This document shows positions 8,162 to 16,512 of a stretch of DNA of 33,068 nucleotides, piece after piece. Source of the stretch: Deltaproteobacteria bacterium (GTDB taxonomy: Bacteria > Desulfobacterota > Binatia > UBA9968). The stretch spans positions 1 through 33,068 of the forward strand of contig JAJONK010000001.1 of NCBI GenBank assembly GCA_021323355.1. Reading direction: 5' to 3'. The notes beneath the pieces were generated by a model, which had not been told where the DNA came from, ran no database searches, and saw nothing but the letters and a program-made list of their open reading frames with translations. How positions within the stretch are numbered: the stretch's first letter is position 1; each line of letters opens with the position of its first letter. The translations under genes and the position numbers were made by a program.

Positions 8162-8755
8162 GTGATCGCTCAAATCAGCGGCACTCTGGCGCAGAAGGTT
8201 GCAGGAGAAATCGTCGTCGATGTCGGTGGAGTCGGTTATCAGGTCTTCATCCCGCTCAATGTGTTTTATCATCTGCCGGAGATCGGCGCGCCGGTCCGGC
8301 TGCATATTCACACTCACTTGCGCGAGGATGCCCTACAGCTTTTCGGCTTCCAGGAGCCGGCGGAAAAACAAGTTTTCTTGCAACTCAACGGCGTTGCCGG
8401 CATCGGACCTAAACTTGCGCTGAACATTTTGTCGGGAATCCCCGCCGATGAACTCACCCGTGCAATCAAGGGAGGCGATCAGTTGCGCTTGGTATCGATC
8501 CCTGGCGTAGGCAAGAAACTTGCCGAGCGCATGATCGTTGAGCTTCGTGATCGCTTTGCGCTTCTCGAATCTCAAGCCACAGAAACTCCTGCGCAAGGGC
8601 GCGACCCGCAGCTGCTCCAAGACGCTGTTTCGGCTCTCGTTAATCTGGGCTATCGTAAAGTGGAAGTTGAAAAGAACGTGCGTGACTGCGTTCAAGCGGG
8701 CAATCACAGTCTTGAGCAGGTGATTAAAGAAGTACTTCGGCGCATGAGTCGCTGA
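8162..8755 (+). CDS. ruvA: Holliday junction DNA helicase subunit RuvA
   Basis: This 197-residue protein is the junction-binding subunit that loads RuvB. It starts at GTG with MIAQISGTLAQK, typical of the family. Domain I contains DVGGVGYQV, domain II has two helix-hairpin-helix motifs (VAGIGPKLALNIL and IPGVGKKLAERMI), and domain III is the small RuvB-binding helix bundle at the C-terminus. It follows ruvC after a 42-base gap and precedes ruvB by 8 bases, consistent with one transcript. Confidence 0.95.
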   Translation: MIAQISGTLAQKVAGEIVVDVGGVGYQVFIPLNVFYHLPEIGAPVRLHIHTHLREDALQLFGFQEPAEKQVFLQLNGVAGIGPKLALNILSGIPADELTRAIKGGDQLRLVSIPGVGKKLAERMIVELRDRFALLESQATETPAQGRDPQLLQDAVSALVNLGYRKVEVEKNVRDCVQAGNHSLEQVIKEVLRRMSR

Positions 8756-8763
8756 CACTGATC

Positions 8764-9837
8764 ATGGCCCACTCACCCATCATCGATTCGGACAAATCCT
8801 TGGAGACGCGGGAGATCTCGCCGGCGCGAAGCGATGAGGATTTAAACTACGAGGTAAATCTGCGGCCCCGTGGATTCGAGGAATACGTCGGCCAAGATCG
8901 CGTCAAAGAAAACCTTAAAGTAGCCATCGAGGCAGCCCGCGGTCGTGGCGAGGTTCTAGACCACCTTTTGTTCCATGGCCCGCCAGGACTAGGAAAAACA
9001 TCCCTGGCCTACATCATCGCCCGTGAGATGGGCGTCAATATCAAAGGGACTTCAGGGCCGGTTATCGAGCGTGCCGGTGATCTGGCGGCGATTCTCACCA
9101 ATTTGGAGGAAGGCGATATCTTGTTCATCGATGAAATTCATCGCCTCAACCATATTGTCGAAGAGGTTCTATATCCCGCCATGGAAGATTTTCAAATCGA
9201 TATCATGATTGGACAAGGTCCGGCGGCCCGATCCATCAAGCTTGAGTTGAAGCCATTTACTTTGATTGGCGCAACGACAAGATCAGGTCTGCTGACCTCG
9301 CCGCTCCGCGATCGTTTCGGCCTGAGCTTCCGGTTAGATTTTTATTCACCGGAAACCCTTACTGATCTTCTCCAGCGCTCAGCTGTTATTCTCGGCGTGG
9401 CTGGCGAACAGGACGGAATCGCCGAGATCGCGCGGCGGTCGCGCGGCACACCACGAATCGCCAACCGCCTGCTACGCCGTGTGCGCGACTATGCGCAGGT
9501 CAAAGCAGCCGGACGGATTACGCTCGCGGTGACGGTCGAGGCGTTACAGATGTTGGAGGTTGACTCCATCGGCCTCGATAAAATGGATACCATGTTGCTA
9601 TTGACCCTGATCGAAAAGTTCTCCGGAGGACCGGTTGGAATCGAGACTCTGGCAGCGGCCATTGGCGAAGAAAAAGACACCATTGAAGATGTCTATGAGC
9701 CATTTCTGATTCAGGCGGGTTTCATCCAGCGAACGCCTAGAGGGCGGATGGCGACGCCGTTGGCTTACAATCACTTCGGCCAAAAACCTAAGGGACAAAA
9801 GGGCAGTGCTCCCAAGAACCAACCTACTTTGTTTTGA
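8764..9837 (+). CDS. ruvB: Holliday junction branch-migration ATPase RuvB
   Basis: This 357-residue AAA+ motor drives branch migration with RuvA. Walker A is HGPPGLGKTS (71-80), Walker B is FIDEIHRL with Asp123 and Glu124, sensor 1 is GATTRSG, and the C-terminal winged-helix domain contains RTPRGRMATPLA. The last 20 residues are Lys/Gln-rich and not conserved in the family. It closes the ruvCAB group. Confidence 0.97.
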   Translation: MAHSPIIDSDKSLETREISPARSDEDLNYEVNLRPRGFEEYVGQDRVKENLKVAIEAARGRGEVLDHLLFHGPPGLGKTSLAYIIAREMGVNIKGTSGPVIERAGDLAAILTNLEEGDILFIDEIHRLNHIVEEVLYPAMEDFQIDIMIGQGPAARSIKLELKPFTLIGATTRSGLLTSPLRDRFGLSFRLDFYSPETLTDLLQRSAVILGVAGEQDGIAEIARRSRGTPRIANRLLRRVRDYAQVKAAGRITLAVTVEALQMLEVDSIGLDKMDTMLLLTLIEKFSGGPVGIETLAAAIGEEKDTIEDVYEPFLIQAGFIQRTPRGRMATPLAYNHFGQKPKGQKGSAPKNQPTLF

Positions 9838-9883
9838 AGTAGCAACGACCTGAAATCCTCCCCAACCAGCGGGATCGAACCCT

Positions 9884-10096
9884 ATGCCTGAGTTCGGTAG
9901 AACTTTGATCATTCTGGGGATCGCAATTATCGCCGTCGGAGTACTGTTTACATTGGGTGGAAAAATCCCTTGGCTCGGGCATTTGCCGGGTGATATCTAC
10001 GTCCAGCGAGGTCGCTTCAGTTTTTATTTTCCAATCACCACGTGCATTGTTATCAGCATCCTCATCAGCCTTGTTCTCTATCTCTTTAGGAGATAA
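9884..10096 (+). CDS. DUF2905 small membrane protein
   Basis: The 70-residue product has two hydrophobic segments (about 8-25 and 48-67). Between them lies GKIPWLGHLPGDIYVQRGRFSFYFP, shown here as one conserved block at residues 26-50, which is the hallmark of DUF2905. Function is unknown. This family is often found next to ruvB, as here, and precedes a sensor kinase. Confidence 0.9.
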   Translation: MPEFGRTLIILGIAIIAVGVLFTLGGKIPWLGHLPGDIYVQRGRFSFYFPITTCIVISILISLVLYLFRR

Positions 10097-10131
10097 AATT
10101 CTGCTTGCATTTTAGTCTCTTAGCAAGTGCC

Positions 10132-12366
10132 ATGGGCAAAACCTCCAAAACCCAACAGCAGATCAGCGACACGCCCACGTTGGATGAAACTAAACGGCGA
10201 AAGCGTGAAGGGCTGGCGATTCTTATCACTTCGCTGGTGGTGCTGGCGTTCGCATTCTTCGAGGTGCAGCTTCCCGATGTTTCGTCGGAATATTCTCTCA
10301 GCAATAACATTGTTTTCTTTCTCCTAATCAACATCAACATCATTCTTCTGATTCTCCTGGTTTTTCTGGTCGTCAGAAACCTGGTGAAGCTGGTGTTCGA
10401 ACGCAAACGGCGGATCCTGGGCTCACGGCTGAGAGTTCGCCTGGTGATTGCATTTGTCGGCCTGTCGCTGATTCCGACACTGTTGCTGTTCGTCATTGCC
10501 GGGGGATTCGTCACCCGCTCCTTTGAAAGATGGTTCGATATACAGGTCGAGACCGCGCTTCAGGGATCTTTGGAAATCGGCCAGACCTATTATCAAAACT
10601 CGGCAAACAACGCGCTTTTCTATGCACGGCAGCTAAGCCGGCGCGTCACTGAACAGGGGCTGTTCGAGACCGGACGGCGGAGCGATCTTAAAGAATTTAT
10701 CCAGATCAAGCAGCGTGAGTACAATCTCGGCACAGTGGAATTATTTTCACCAGATCACCTGCCGGTAGTAGTGGCTTTCAACGACCAGGTACCCACTGGA
10801 GTTAGCATCAAAGCTGAAGCCGATTTCCTTAACCGGGCGCTGCGCGGCCTGGAAGTCACCCGAACTCAGGCTTTTGGCGAGGGCGACGTTATTCGCGGCG
10901 GTGTTCCGATCTATGACAGCGGCAAGCGGATTCAGGGAGTCGTCGTAGTCGATTATTACGTGCCGAAGAGCATCACCAAACGCGCGCTTGAAATCTCCCG
11001 GTCCTATGAGCAGTACAAACACCTTGGTTTTCTGAAGAACCCGGTGAAAAACAGTTACATTCTGACCCTGCTATTAATTACCCTGGTGATTATTTTCGCC
11101 GCGACTTGGTTCGGCCTTTATCTTGCCAAAGGAATCACGATCCCGATTCAGCAGGTGGCAGCGGGGACTCACGAAGTCGCTCATGGCAACTGGGATTATC
11201 AAATTGAGGCGGCCGGCGATGACGAGTTAGGAACCTTGGTTGAGTCTTTCAACCAGATGACCCGAGACTTAAAGAAGAGCAACCTGGAATTGTTGCGCCG
11301 CGGCAAGTTCGTTGAAACACTTCTCGCTAATATTACCGCAGGAGTGATTGCTGTCGATTCAAATGGGAAGATCACTTCCTGGAACAAGGCGGCCGAACAA
11401 ATGTTAGGTGTGGATGGTTCTGCTGCTCTCGGAAAATACTACAGGGAAGCGTTTGAAACCGAGCCGCTAATGGTCATGCGCGACTTGATTGACAACCTCA
11501 AAGATCGCGAAAGCAGCGAGACTGAATTGCAGATACAGCTACCGGACCATCTCCTTACCGTATTCGCGACCGCCGCTACCCTCAGAGATGATGCTAATGA
11601 TAGCTTAGGTATTATGATTTTTCTCGAAGACATTACCCAGATTCAAAAAGTACAGAGGATGGAAGCGTGGCGCGAAGTGGCGCGGCGAATCGCTCACGAA
11701 ATCAAAAATCCGCTTACGCCGATACAGCTCTCGGCCGAGAGACTGCGCAAACGCTATGCTAAACTGTTGCAGGGGGACGGCGCGGTACTGGATAAATGCA
11801 CGACGACGATTATCCAGCAGGTGGTCGAGCTCAAGAATCTGGTGAATGAGTTTTCGCAATTCGCAAGACTACCTACGGCTCAGCCGGTGCCCAACGACCT
11901 AAACGTGATTGTTCAGGACGCGCTATTCCTGTTTAAGGAAGGACATAACCATATCGATTTTGAATTCCGGCAGGGAGAGTTGCCGGCGTTGGAGCTCGAT
12001 CGGGAGCAAATCAAACGGGTAATGATTAACTTATTAGACAACGCCGTGGCCGCCGTTGGCGATGGCGGCCATGTGCAGATAGCGACTGCCTATGATCGCA
12101 CTCGGAACACTGTCTACCTTGAAGTTGCCGACGATGGTTGCGGCATGGCGGCAGAAGCTCGAGTTAGAATATTTGAGCCTGGATTTTCCACTAAAAAACA
12201 GGGTACCGGCCTGGGGCTAACCATCGTCAATCAAATTGTCGAAGATCATCGCGGTTATATTCGGGTGCGGAACAACGAACCGCGCGGCACCAGGTTCGTG
12301 ATAGAGTTTCCGGTGCGGGAGCAGGGCGCGCTACACGAGTTTAAAAGGAAGGCTGCGCAGCTATGA
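10132..12366 (+). CDS. ntrY: NtrY-type membrane sensor histidine kinase
   Basis: About 744 residues from the ATG at 10132; a TTG at 10105 would add 9. Membrane segments lie near 27-44, 59-82, 103-127 and 308-333, leaving a roughly 180-residue extracytoplasmic sensor region between the third and fourth, as in NtrY. A HAMP domain (ITIPIQQVAAGTHEVAHG), a PAS domain (ITSWNKAAEQMLGVDG), the HisKA box with His522 (ARRIAHEIKNPLTP) and the ATPase domain (LLDNAVAAV, DDGCGM, GTGLGLTIV) follow. NtrY normally phosphorylates NtrX, a sigma-54 activator. Here the next gene, overlapping by ATGA at 12363-12366, encodes a receiver domain fused to LpxC, which is therefore the likely phosphorylation partner. Confidence 0.93.
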   Translation: MGKTSKTQQQISDTPTLDETKRRKREGLAILITSLVVLAFAFFEVQLPDVSSEYSLSNNIVFFLLININIILLILLVFLVVRNLVKLVFERKRRILGSRLRVRLVIAFVGLSLIPTLLLFVIAGGFVTRSFERWFDIQVETALQGSLEIGQTYYQNSANNALFYARQLSRRVTEQGLFETGRRSDLKEFIQIKQREYNLGTVELFSPDHLPVVVAFNDQVPTGVSIKAEADFLNRALRGLEVTRTQAFGEGDVIRGGVPIYDSGKRIQGVVVVDYYVPKSITKRALEISRSYEQYKHLGFLKNPVKNSYILTLLLITLVIIFAATWFGLYLAKGITIPIQQVAAGTHEVAHGNWDYQIEAAGDDELGTLVESFNQMTRDLKKSNLELLRRGKFVETLLANITAGVIAVDSNGKITSWNKAAEQMLGVDGSAALGKYYREAFETEPLMVMRDLIDNLKDRESSETELQIQLPDHLLTVFATAATLRDDANDSLGIMIFLEDITQIQKVQRMEAWREVARRIAHEIKNPLTPIQLSAERLRKRYAKLLQGDGAVLDKCTTTIIQQVVELKNLVNEFSQFARLPTAQPVPNDLNVIVQDALFLFKEGHNHIDFEFRQGELPALELDREQIKRVMINLLDNAVAAVGDGGHVQIATAYDRTRNTVYLEVADDGCGMAAEARVRIFEPGFSTKKQGTGLGLTIVNQIVEDHRGYIRVRNNEPRGTRFVIEFPVREQGALHEFKRKAAQL

Positions 12367-13682
12367 AAAATGGAGGGGCGGTGAAGGAGTTATCATCTCA
12401 GAAAACCATCCTTGTTGTCGATGATGAGGACAAGGTTCGGGAGTCGGTTAAAGAAGTGCTGACGGACGAGGGATATCGGGTACTCGATACCGCGGATGCC
12501 ACTTGCGTCCTGGAAATGATCGAAGCGGAGCAACCTGGGCTTGTGCTGCTCGACATCTGGATGCCGAAAATCGATGGTATTGGCTTGCTCAAGGAGATCA
12601 AGAGCAAGAAGCCTTCAACCAATGTAGTGATGATCTCCGGGCACGGCAATATCCACACGGCGGTGACTGCAACTAAATTTGGCGCTTTCGATTTTATCGA
12701 AAAGCCGGTCTCGCTCGACGGCCTGCTTCATACCGTGCAACGCGCCCTGGGCGAGCTCCCTGTACCTCAGAGCCTCTCCGAAATCGGCCAGCGCCATGGG
12801 GCCGAGGACACCGACACAGTGAGTACAGCTTTGCGGATAGTCACATCCGCCGAATCGATTCGACAAAAGACCTTAAGAAAAAGCGTGGTGAGTTCAGGTC
12901 AAGGATTGCATTCAGGTATTAAAACAGGATTGATTCTGCATCCGCTCCCGCCAAATAGCGGCATCCTATTCGAGGGTATCTCAGGTGATGTCAGCGTACC
13001 TGCGCATTTAGATTATGTCGGATCAACGGGATTCGCGACATCATTGAGCCATCGCGGTTTTACGGTTGCGACCGTAGAGCATTTTTTGGCGGTCCTCCAT
13101 AGTTACGGAATTACGAACTTGCTAGTGAAAGTTCAAGGCGAGGTTCCGATCTTGGATGGATCGGCGGCGGAGTTTTGCGAACTCATCGAGGAAGCTGGGC
13201 TGCACGAGCAAGACGAAAGCTGGTCGAGAATCGTCATTGATCGTCCTTATCGCATCGGTGACGACGGAGGAGAATGGATTAGTATTGAACCAGCGGAGAC
13301 GTTTTCGGTCCACTACGTTCTGAAGTATCCGAAACCGGTCGGCGTGCAGGAATACATATTCACACATCAGAGTCCGACTTCGTTCAAAGAAGAAATTGCG
13401 CCGGCAAGGACCTTCGGTTTTCTGCGCGATATGGAGAAGATGCAAAAGCTCGGCTTGATCAACGGAGGCAAGCTTAGTAATTGTATCTTGATCGATGATG
13501 AGAAAATCGTAAACACGGACTTGCGCTTTCCGGAGGAACTGGCGCGTCATAAAATTCTTGACATTATCGGGGATTTTTATCTGCTGGGAAGACCCATCCG
13601 CGGCAAAATCACGGCTCACATGACCGGCCATTCCGATAACATTGCATTACTTAAAGCTGTTCGAACCGGCCTGGGACTATAA
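12363..13682 (+). CDS. lpxC: Response-regulator receiver domain fused to LpxC deacetylase
   Basis: One continuous 439-residue frame. Residues 14-130 are a complete CheY-like receiver: acidic pair Asp20/Asp21, phospho-acceptor Asp64 (LLDIWMP), Ser92 (VMISGHG) and Lys114 (FIEKPV), closest in style to NtrC/NtrX receivers. A linker of about 37 residues leads into LpxC (168-439), which removes the acetyl group from UDP-3-O-acyl-GlcNAc, the committed step of lipid A synthesis. LpxC residues are intact: Glu239 and His240 (TVEHF), zinc ligands His396 and Asp400 (RHKILDIIGD), and His423 (TGHSD). The AAA+ and DNA-binding domains of NtrX are absent. Overlap with ntrY suggests coupled translation. A GTG at 12381 with GGAGG just before it is an alternative start and would keep the receiver whole. 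Confidence 0.93.
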   Translation: MKNGGAVKELSSQKTILVVDDEDKVRESVKEVLTDEGYRVLDTADATCVLEMIEAEQPGLVLLDIWMPKIDGIGLLKEIKSKKPSTNVVMISGHGNIHTAVTATKFGAFDFIEKPVSLDGLLHTVQRALGELPVPQSLSEIGQRHGAEDTDTVSTALRIVTSAESIRQKTLRKSVVSSGQGLHSGIKTGLILHPLPPNSGILFEGISGDVSVPAHLDYVGSTGFATSLSHRGFTVATVEHFLAVLHSYGITNLLVKVQGEVPILDGSAAEFCELIEEAGLHEQDESWSRIVIDRPYRIGDDGGEWISIEPAETFSVHYVLKYPKPVGVQEYIFTHQSPTSFKEEIAPARTFGFLRDMEKMQKLGLINGGKLSNCILIDDEKIVNTDLRFPEELARHKILDIIGDFYLLGRPIRGKITAHMTGHSDNIALLKAVRTGLGL

Positions 13683-13696
13683 CTTCTCTCGTTAAA

Positions 13697-14167
13697 GTGC
13701 CGACTGCCAAAGTGGGTATGGATTCATCTTCGCCTTATTCCAGATTGTTCACGATCAACGAAGCGAACGCCCTTTTGCCCATAGTGCGTCCGACGATCGA
13801 ACGCATTCTGGAGATCATACGGCGCCTGCGCGCCAAGAGCGAAATAGTGATTCGCGCGGAGCAGATCGACCCGGAAACGCCCAACCTGATGCGCCGTTTA
13901 CAGCAGAACGATGAGATCGCAGCCTTGATCAAGCAGATCAACGACGCTGTCAATGAGATTCAACAACATGGCTGCGTGTGCAAAGGCGTGGAACAAGGAT
14001 TGCTCGATTTTCCCTGTTTATTGGGAGAAGAGATTGTCTTTCTTTGTTGGCAATACGGCGAACCTGAGATTGCTTACTGGCACAGAATTGAGGACGGCTT
14101 TGCCGGTAGACGCCCATTGTTGGACCCCACTGTCACCGGATCGAGCGGCGGCGGTCCGCTTCACTGA
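13697..14167 (+). CDS. DUF2203 family protein
   Basis: The product (156 residues from GTG, or 149 from the ATG at 13718) shows the DUF2203 pattern: RLFTINEANALLPIVRP at the start, a long helical stretch to about 95, then GLLDFPCLLGEEIVFLCW, YGEPEIAYWHR and DGFAGRRPL. No function is established for the family. It follows the lpxC fusion by 14 bases and is probably in the same transcript. Confidence 0.88.
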   Translation: MPTAKVGMDSSSPYSRLFTINEANALLPIVRPTIERILEIIRRLRAKSEIVIRAEQIDPETPNLMRRLQQNDEIAALIKQINDAVNEIQQHGCVCKGVEQGLLDFPCLLGEEIVFLCWQYGEPEIAYWHRIEDGFAGRRPLLDPTVTGSSGGGPLH

Positions 14168-14233
14168 GCCTCGCCAAATTGGGCTCTCCAGTTGTAGTTC
14201 CGCGTCAATCTAATTCCGGAGTTTTCTGGCCTT

Positions 14234-15403
14234 ATGATTTCCACCGCTGAGCCGAATTTGGCCGAGCTGTCTCAGCGCATCAAGAATGAAGCGCAAAGGC
14301 TCGGCTTTGAACTTGTTGGAATCTCTCCAGTGCGGCTGCCGCCGCACGAGCAGTCGTTCGCCGATTGGCTGCGAAAAAAATTTCACGGTGATCTCGATTA
14401 TATGGAGCGAACCGAGCTTTTGCGGCGCGATCCAAGGCTGCTTGTCCCCTGGGCGGTGTCAATCATTTCCGTGGGAATGAACTACTACACGCCGTTTAAA
14501 CGGCCAACCCCGTCAGAACGCGGGCGCGGCTGGATCTCGCGCTATGCTTGGGGTGATGATTATCATGAGATTATTCGGGACAAACTGGAAGCCTTGCTCG
14601 TATTTCTTCGTGAGATTGGCGGCGAGACGGTGGAAGGCAGAACCTTCGTTGATTCCGCGCCGATTCTGGAACGGGACTTTGCGGGGACTGCCGGCATAGG
14701 ATGGCTCGGGAAAAATACCCAGCTGATTTCGCCGAAAAAAGGGTCCTGGTTTTTCCTTGGTGAGCTGTTTACCAGTCTGCCCCTTGCTTATGATCAGGCC
14801 ATTCGCGACCGCTGCGGTCAATGTGACTTGTGCCTAAAAGCCTGCCCAACCGGCGCCTTCATCGGACCCTATCTGTTGGATGCGCGTCGCTGCATCTCCT
14901 ACCTTACGATTGAGCTCAAGGGTTTTATTCCACGTCATCTGAGACCCCTTGTCGGTAATCACATTTTCGGCTGCGACATCTGCCAGGAAGTCTGTCCTTA
15001 TAATGTTAAAGCGAATTCCACCGATGAACCGTCTTATTTGCCGCGCCAAGGGCTTTATGCGCCGGATTTGATTGCGCTACTGTCGATCGACCAAGAGGAA
15101 TTTCGCCGGCGGTTTCGCGGCAGTCCCATTGTCCGGGCAAAACGACGTGGATTTTTGCGCAATGTAGCCGTGGCGCTTGGCAATAATGGCGGGCCTGAAG
15201 CCGTGCCGGCGCTGACCAAGGCACTGAATGACGAAGAGCCACTAGTTCGCGGTCATGTCGCATGGGCGCTGGGCCGGATTGGTACATCTGAGGCGCTCGC
15301 GACACTGCGGCAGAAATTGCTTTCAGAAGCTAACCCGGAGGTTAAAAGCGAGATTGAGGAGGCTCTTCGTGAGGCCAGTGAATCTGTCCCTGATCACTTA
15401 TAG
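14234..15403 (+). CDS. queG: Epoxyqueuosine reductase QueG
   Basis: This 389-residue cobalamin-dependent iron-sulfur enzyme performs the last step of queuosine synthesis, reducing epoxyqueuosine in tRNA. The catalytic region reads VDSAPILERDFAGTAGIGWLGKN (residues near 136-158). Two [4Fe-4S] sites are marked by Cys194, Cys197, Cys200 and Cys204 (CGQCDLCLKACP) and Cys247, Cys250 and Cys254 (CDICQEVCP). The C-terminal 70 residues form HEAT-like repeats (AVPALTKALNDEEPLVRGH), as in Bacillus-type QueG. No other queuosine gene is in the window. Confidence 0.95.
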   Translation: MISTAEPNLAELSQRIKNEAQRLGFELVGISPVRLPPHEQSFADWLRKKFHGDLDYMERTELLRRDPRLLVPWAVSIISVGMNYYTPFKRPTPSERGRGWISRYAWGDDYHEIIRDKLEALLVFLREIGGETVEGRTFVDSAPILERDFAGTAGIGWLGKNTQLISPKKGSWFFLGELFTSLPLAYDQAIRDRCGQCDLCLKACPTGAFIGPYLLDARRCISYLTIELKGFIPRHLRPLVGNHIFGCDICQEVCPYNVKANSTDEPSYLPRQGLYAPDLIALLSIDQEEFRRRFRGSPIVRAKRRGFLRNVAVALGNNGGPEAVPALTKALNDEEPLVRGHVAWALGRIGTSEALATLRQKLLSEANPEVKSEIEEALREASESVPDHL

Positions 15404-15451
15404 GATGCGTCATCCATAATAAGAATAAGCATCAATAAGCAGCATCATTTT

Positions 15452-15895
15452 TCAAGCAGTTTCTTCGGGTGGGCAAAGCATGACTTTGAGCGCCTTCATC
15501 AGCTCCTCCTCAATTCTCATGATCCTGCCCTGACCATCGACACAGGCGTGCTTGGTCGAGCCGGAGGCCAGCAGCGTGGCTTCAGCCTCGCGCATGATTC
15601 GGTAGGTGAATGTCAATGATGCGCGGCTGATCGAAGCTATTCGTGTCTCGATGACAATCAGATCATCGTAACGCGCTGGTCTGAAGTATCGGCATGACAG
15701 CTCCGCAACTGGAAAATGCATGCCCCGTCGCTCGATGGTTGCGTACGGAATTCCGCTTGCACGCAGAAACTCACCGCGGCCTCTCTCGAACCAGCGTAGG
15801 TAGTTGGCGTAGTAGACCACGCCCATTTGATCGGTATCACCATAGATGACTCGATAGGTTGTCACATTTAAATCGTTTCGTTTGCTCGAACTCAT
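15452..15895 (-). CDS. YbgC-type acyl-CoA thioesterase
   Basis: This 147-residue hot-dog-fold protein carries the 4-hydroxybenzoyl-CoA thioesterase/YbgC signature: YGDTDQMGVVYYANYLRWFE, with the catalytic Asp near residue 21, followed by an ERGR motif. These enzymes hydrolyse acyl-CoA thioesters; YbgC proteins often sit with tol-pal genes, but none are here. Substrate range is not predictable. Its start faces the divergent lipoprotein gene. Confidence 0.9.
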   Translation of the reverse strand: MSSSKRNDLNVTTYRVIYGDTDQMGVVYYANYLRWFERGRGEFLRASGIPYATIERRGMHFPVAELSCRYFRPARYDDLIVIETRIASISRASLTFTYRIMREAEATLLASGSTKHACVDGQGRIMRIEEELMKALKVMLCPPEETA

Positions 15896-15954
15896 GCGCT
15901 CTCACTCGTATGTTGTTTTGGAGCTTTTCTCAACGCCAGAGTTCCCGACTCGCC

Positions 15955-15984
15955 TTGACAATCTGAAATGAAGTATGCTTTAAG
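15955..15984 (+). promoter_or_regulatory. Sigma-70-like promoter for the lipoprotein gene
   Basis: A perfect TTGACA at 15955-15960 is followed after 18 bases by TTTAAG at 15979-15984 (4/6). It lies about 60 bases before the start at 16045, in the divergent intergenic region with the thioesterase. Confidence 0.5.
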
Positions 15985-16044
15985 TTCTACAAATTTTCGG
16001 GCGATCATATTCGTGAATTGCGGGTAAAGGTTCGGAGGAATGAA

Positions 16045-16512
16045 ATGAAGCGAACAACTGATTTCTTGACGTTATCAACCGGCTCGCTCCTGCTCGCTGC
16101 GGGTTTAATCGCGTGTTCATCTGTTCAGGAGCAAACGGCCGCACCCGCGCAAAAACCGACACCGAGCCAGGCCCAAGCTGTCGCCGAAGCAAAGCCGCCC
16201 GCAGAGGCAAAAGCCACAAAGGGCGAAACAAAACAAACCAAATCCAAAGCTGTCGAAGTTGAGGGTGTCATCAGCAGCGTCGGCCAGCGAACGATTACCT
16301 TCCAAGTGGAGCGCAAGGGAAAGGTTCGCGAGGAGGTGGTTGGAGTCGATGACAAAACGAATATCGAAAAAGCCGGCAGCAGAGTCAAATTAAAAGATTT
16401 GCAGCAAAGCGATAAAGCCTTGATCAACTATGAACCCGAAGCCTATACTCCGGCAACCGCCATCAAGGTGACTGGACAAGGTAAATTACAGAAGGTCGGT
16501 GGCGCCGACTAG
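16045..16512 (+). CDS. Lipoprotein with Lys/Ala-rich linker and small beta domain
   Basis: The ATG at 16045 has GGAGGA 5 bases upstream and gives 155 residues. A lipoprotein signal ends in LIAC (Cys24). A disordered Ala/Pro/Lys/Gln-rich segment (about 28-72) leads to a compact beta domain: VEGVISSVGQRTITFQV, VDDKTNIEKAG, LKDLQQSDKALINYE and ATAIKV. This pattern resembles DUF5666-like OB-fold domains, which are of unknown function. The linker could cross part of the periplasm or peptidoglycan. Its stop codon shares a CTAG with the convergent gene downstream. Confidence 0.85.
   Translation: MKRTTDFLTLSTGSLLLAAGLIACSSVQEQTAAPAQKPTPSQAQAVAEAKPPAEAKATKGETKQTKSKAVEVEGVISSVGQRTITFQVERKGKVREEVVGVDDKTNIEKAGSRVKLKDLQQSDKALINYEPEAYTPATAIKVTGQGKLQKVGGAD

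Noticed and set aside
16018..16044. TTG start upstream of the lipoprotein gene
   Set aside because: The added residues are basic and precede a well-formed signal; GGAGGA is placed for the ATG at 16045.
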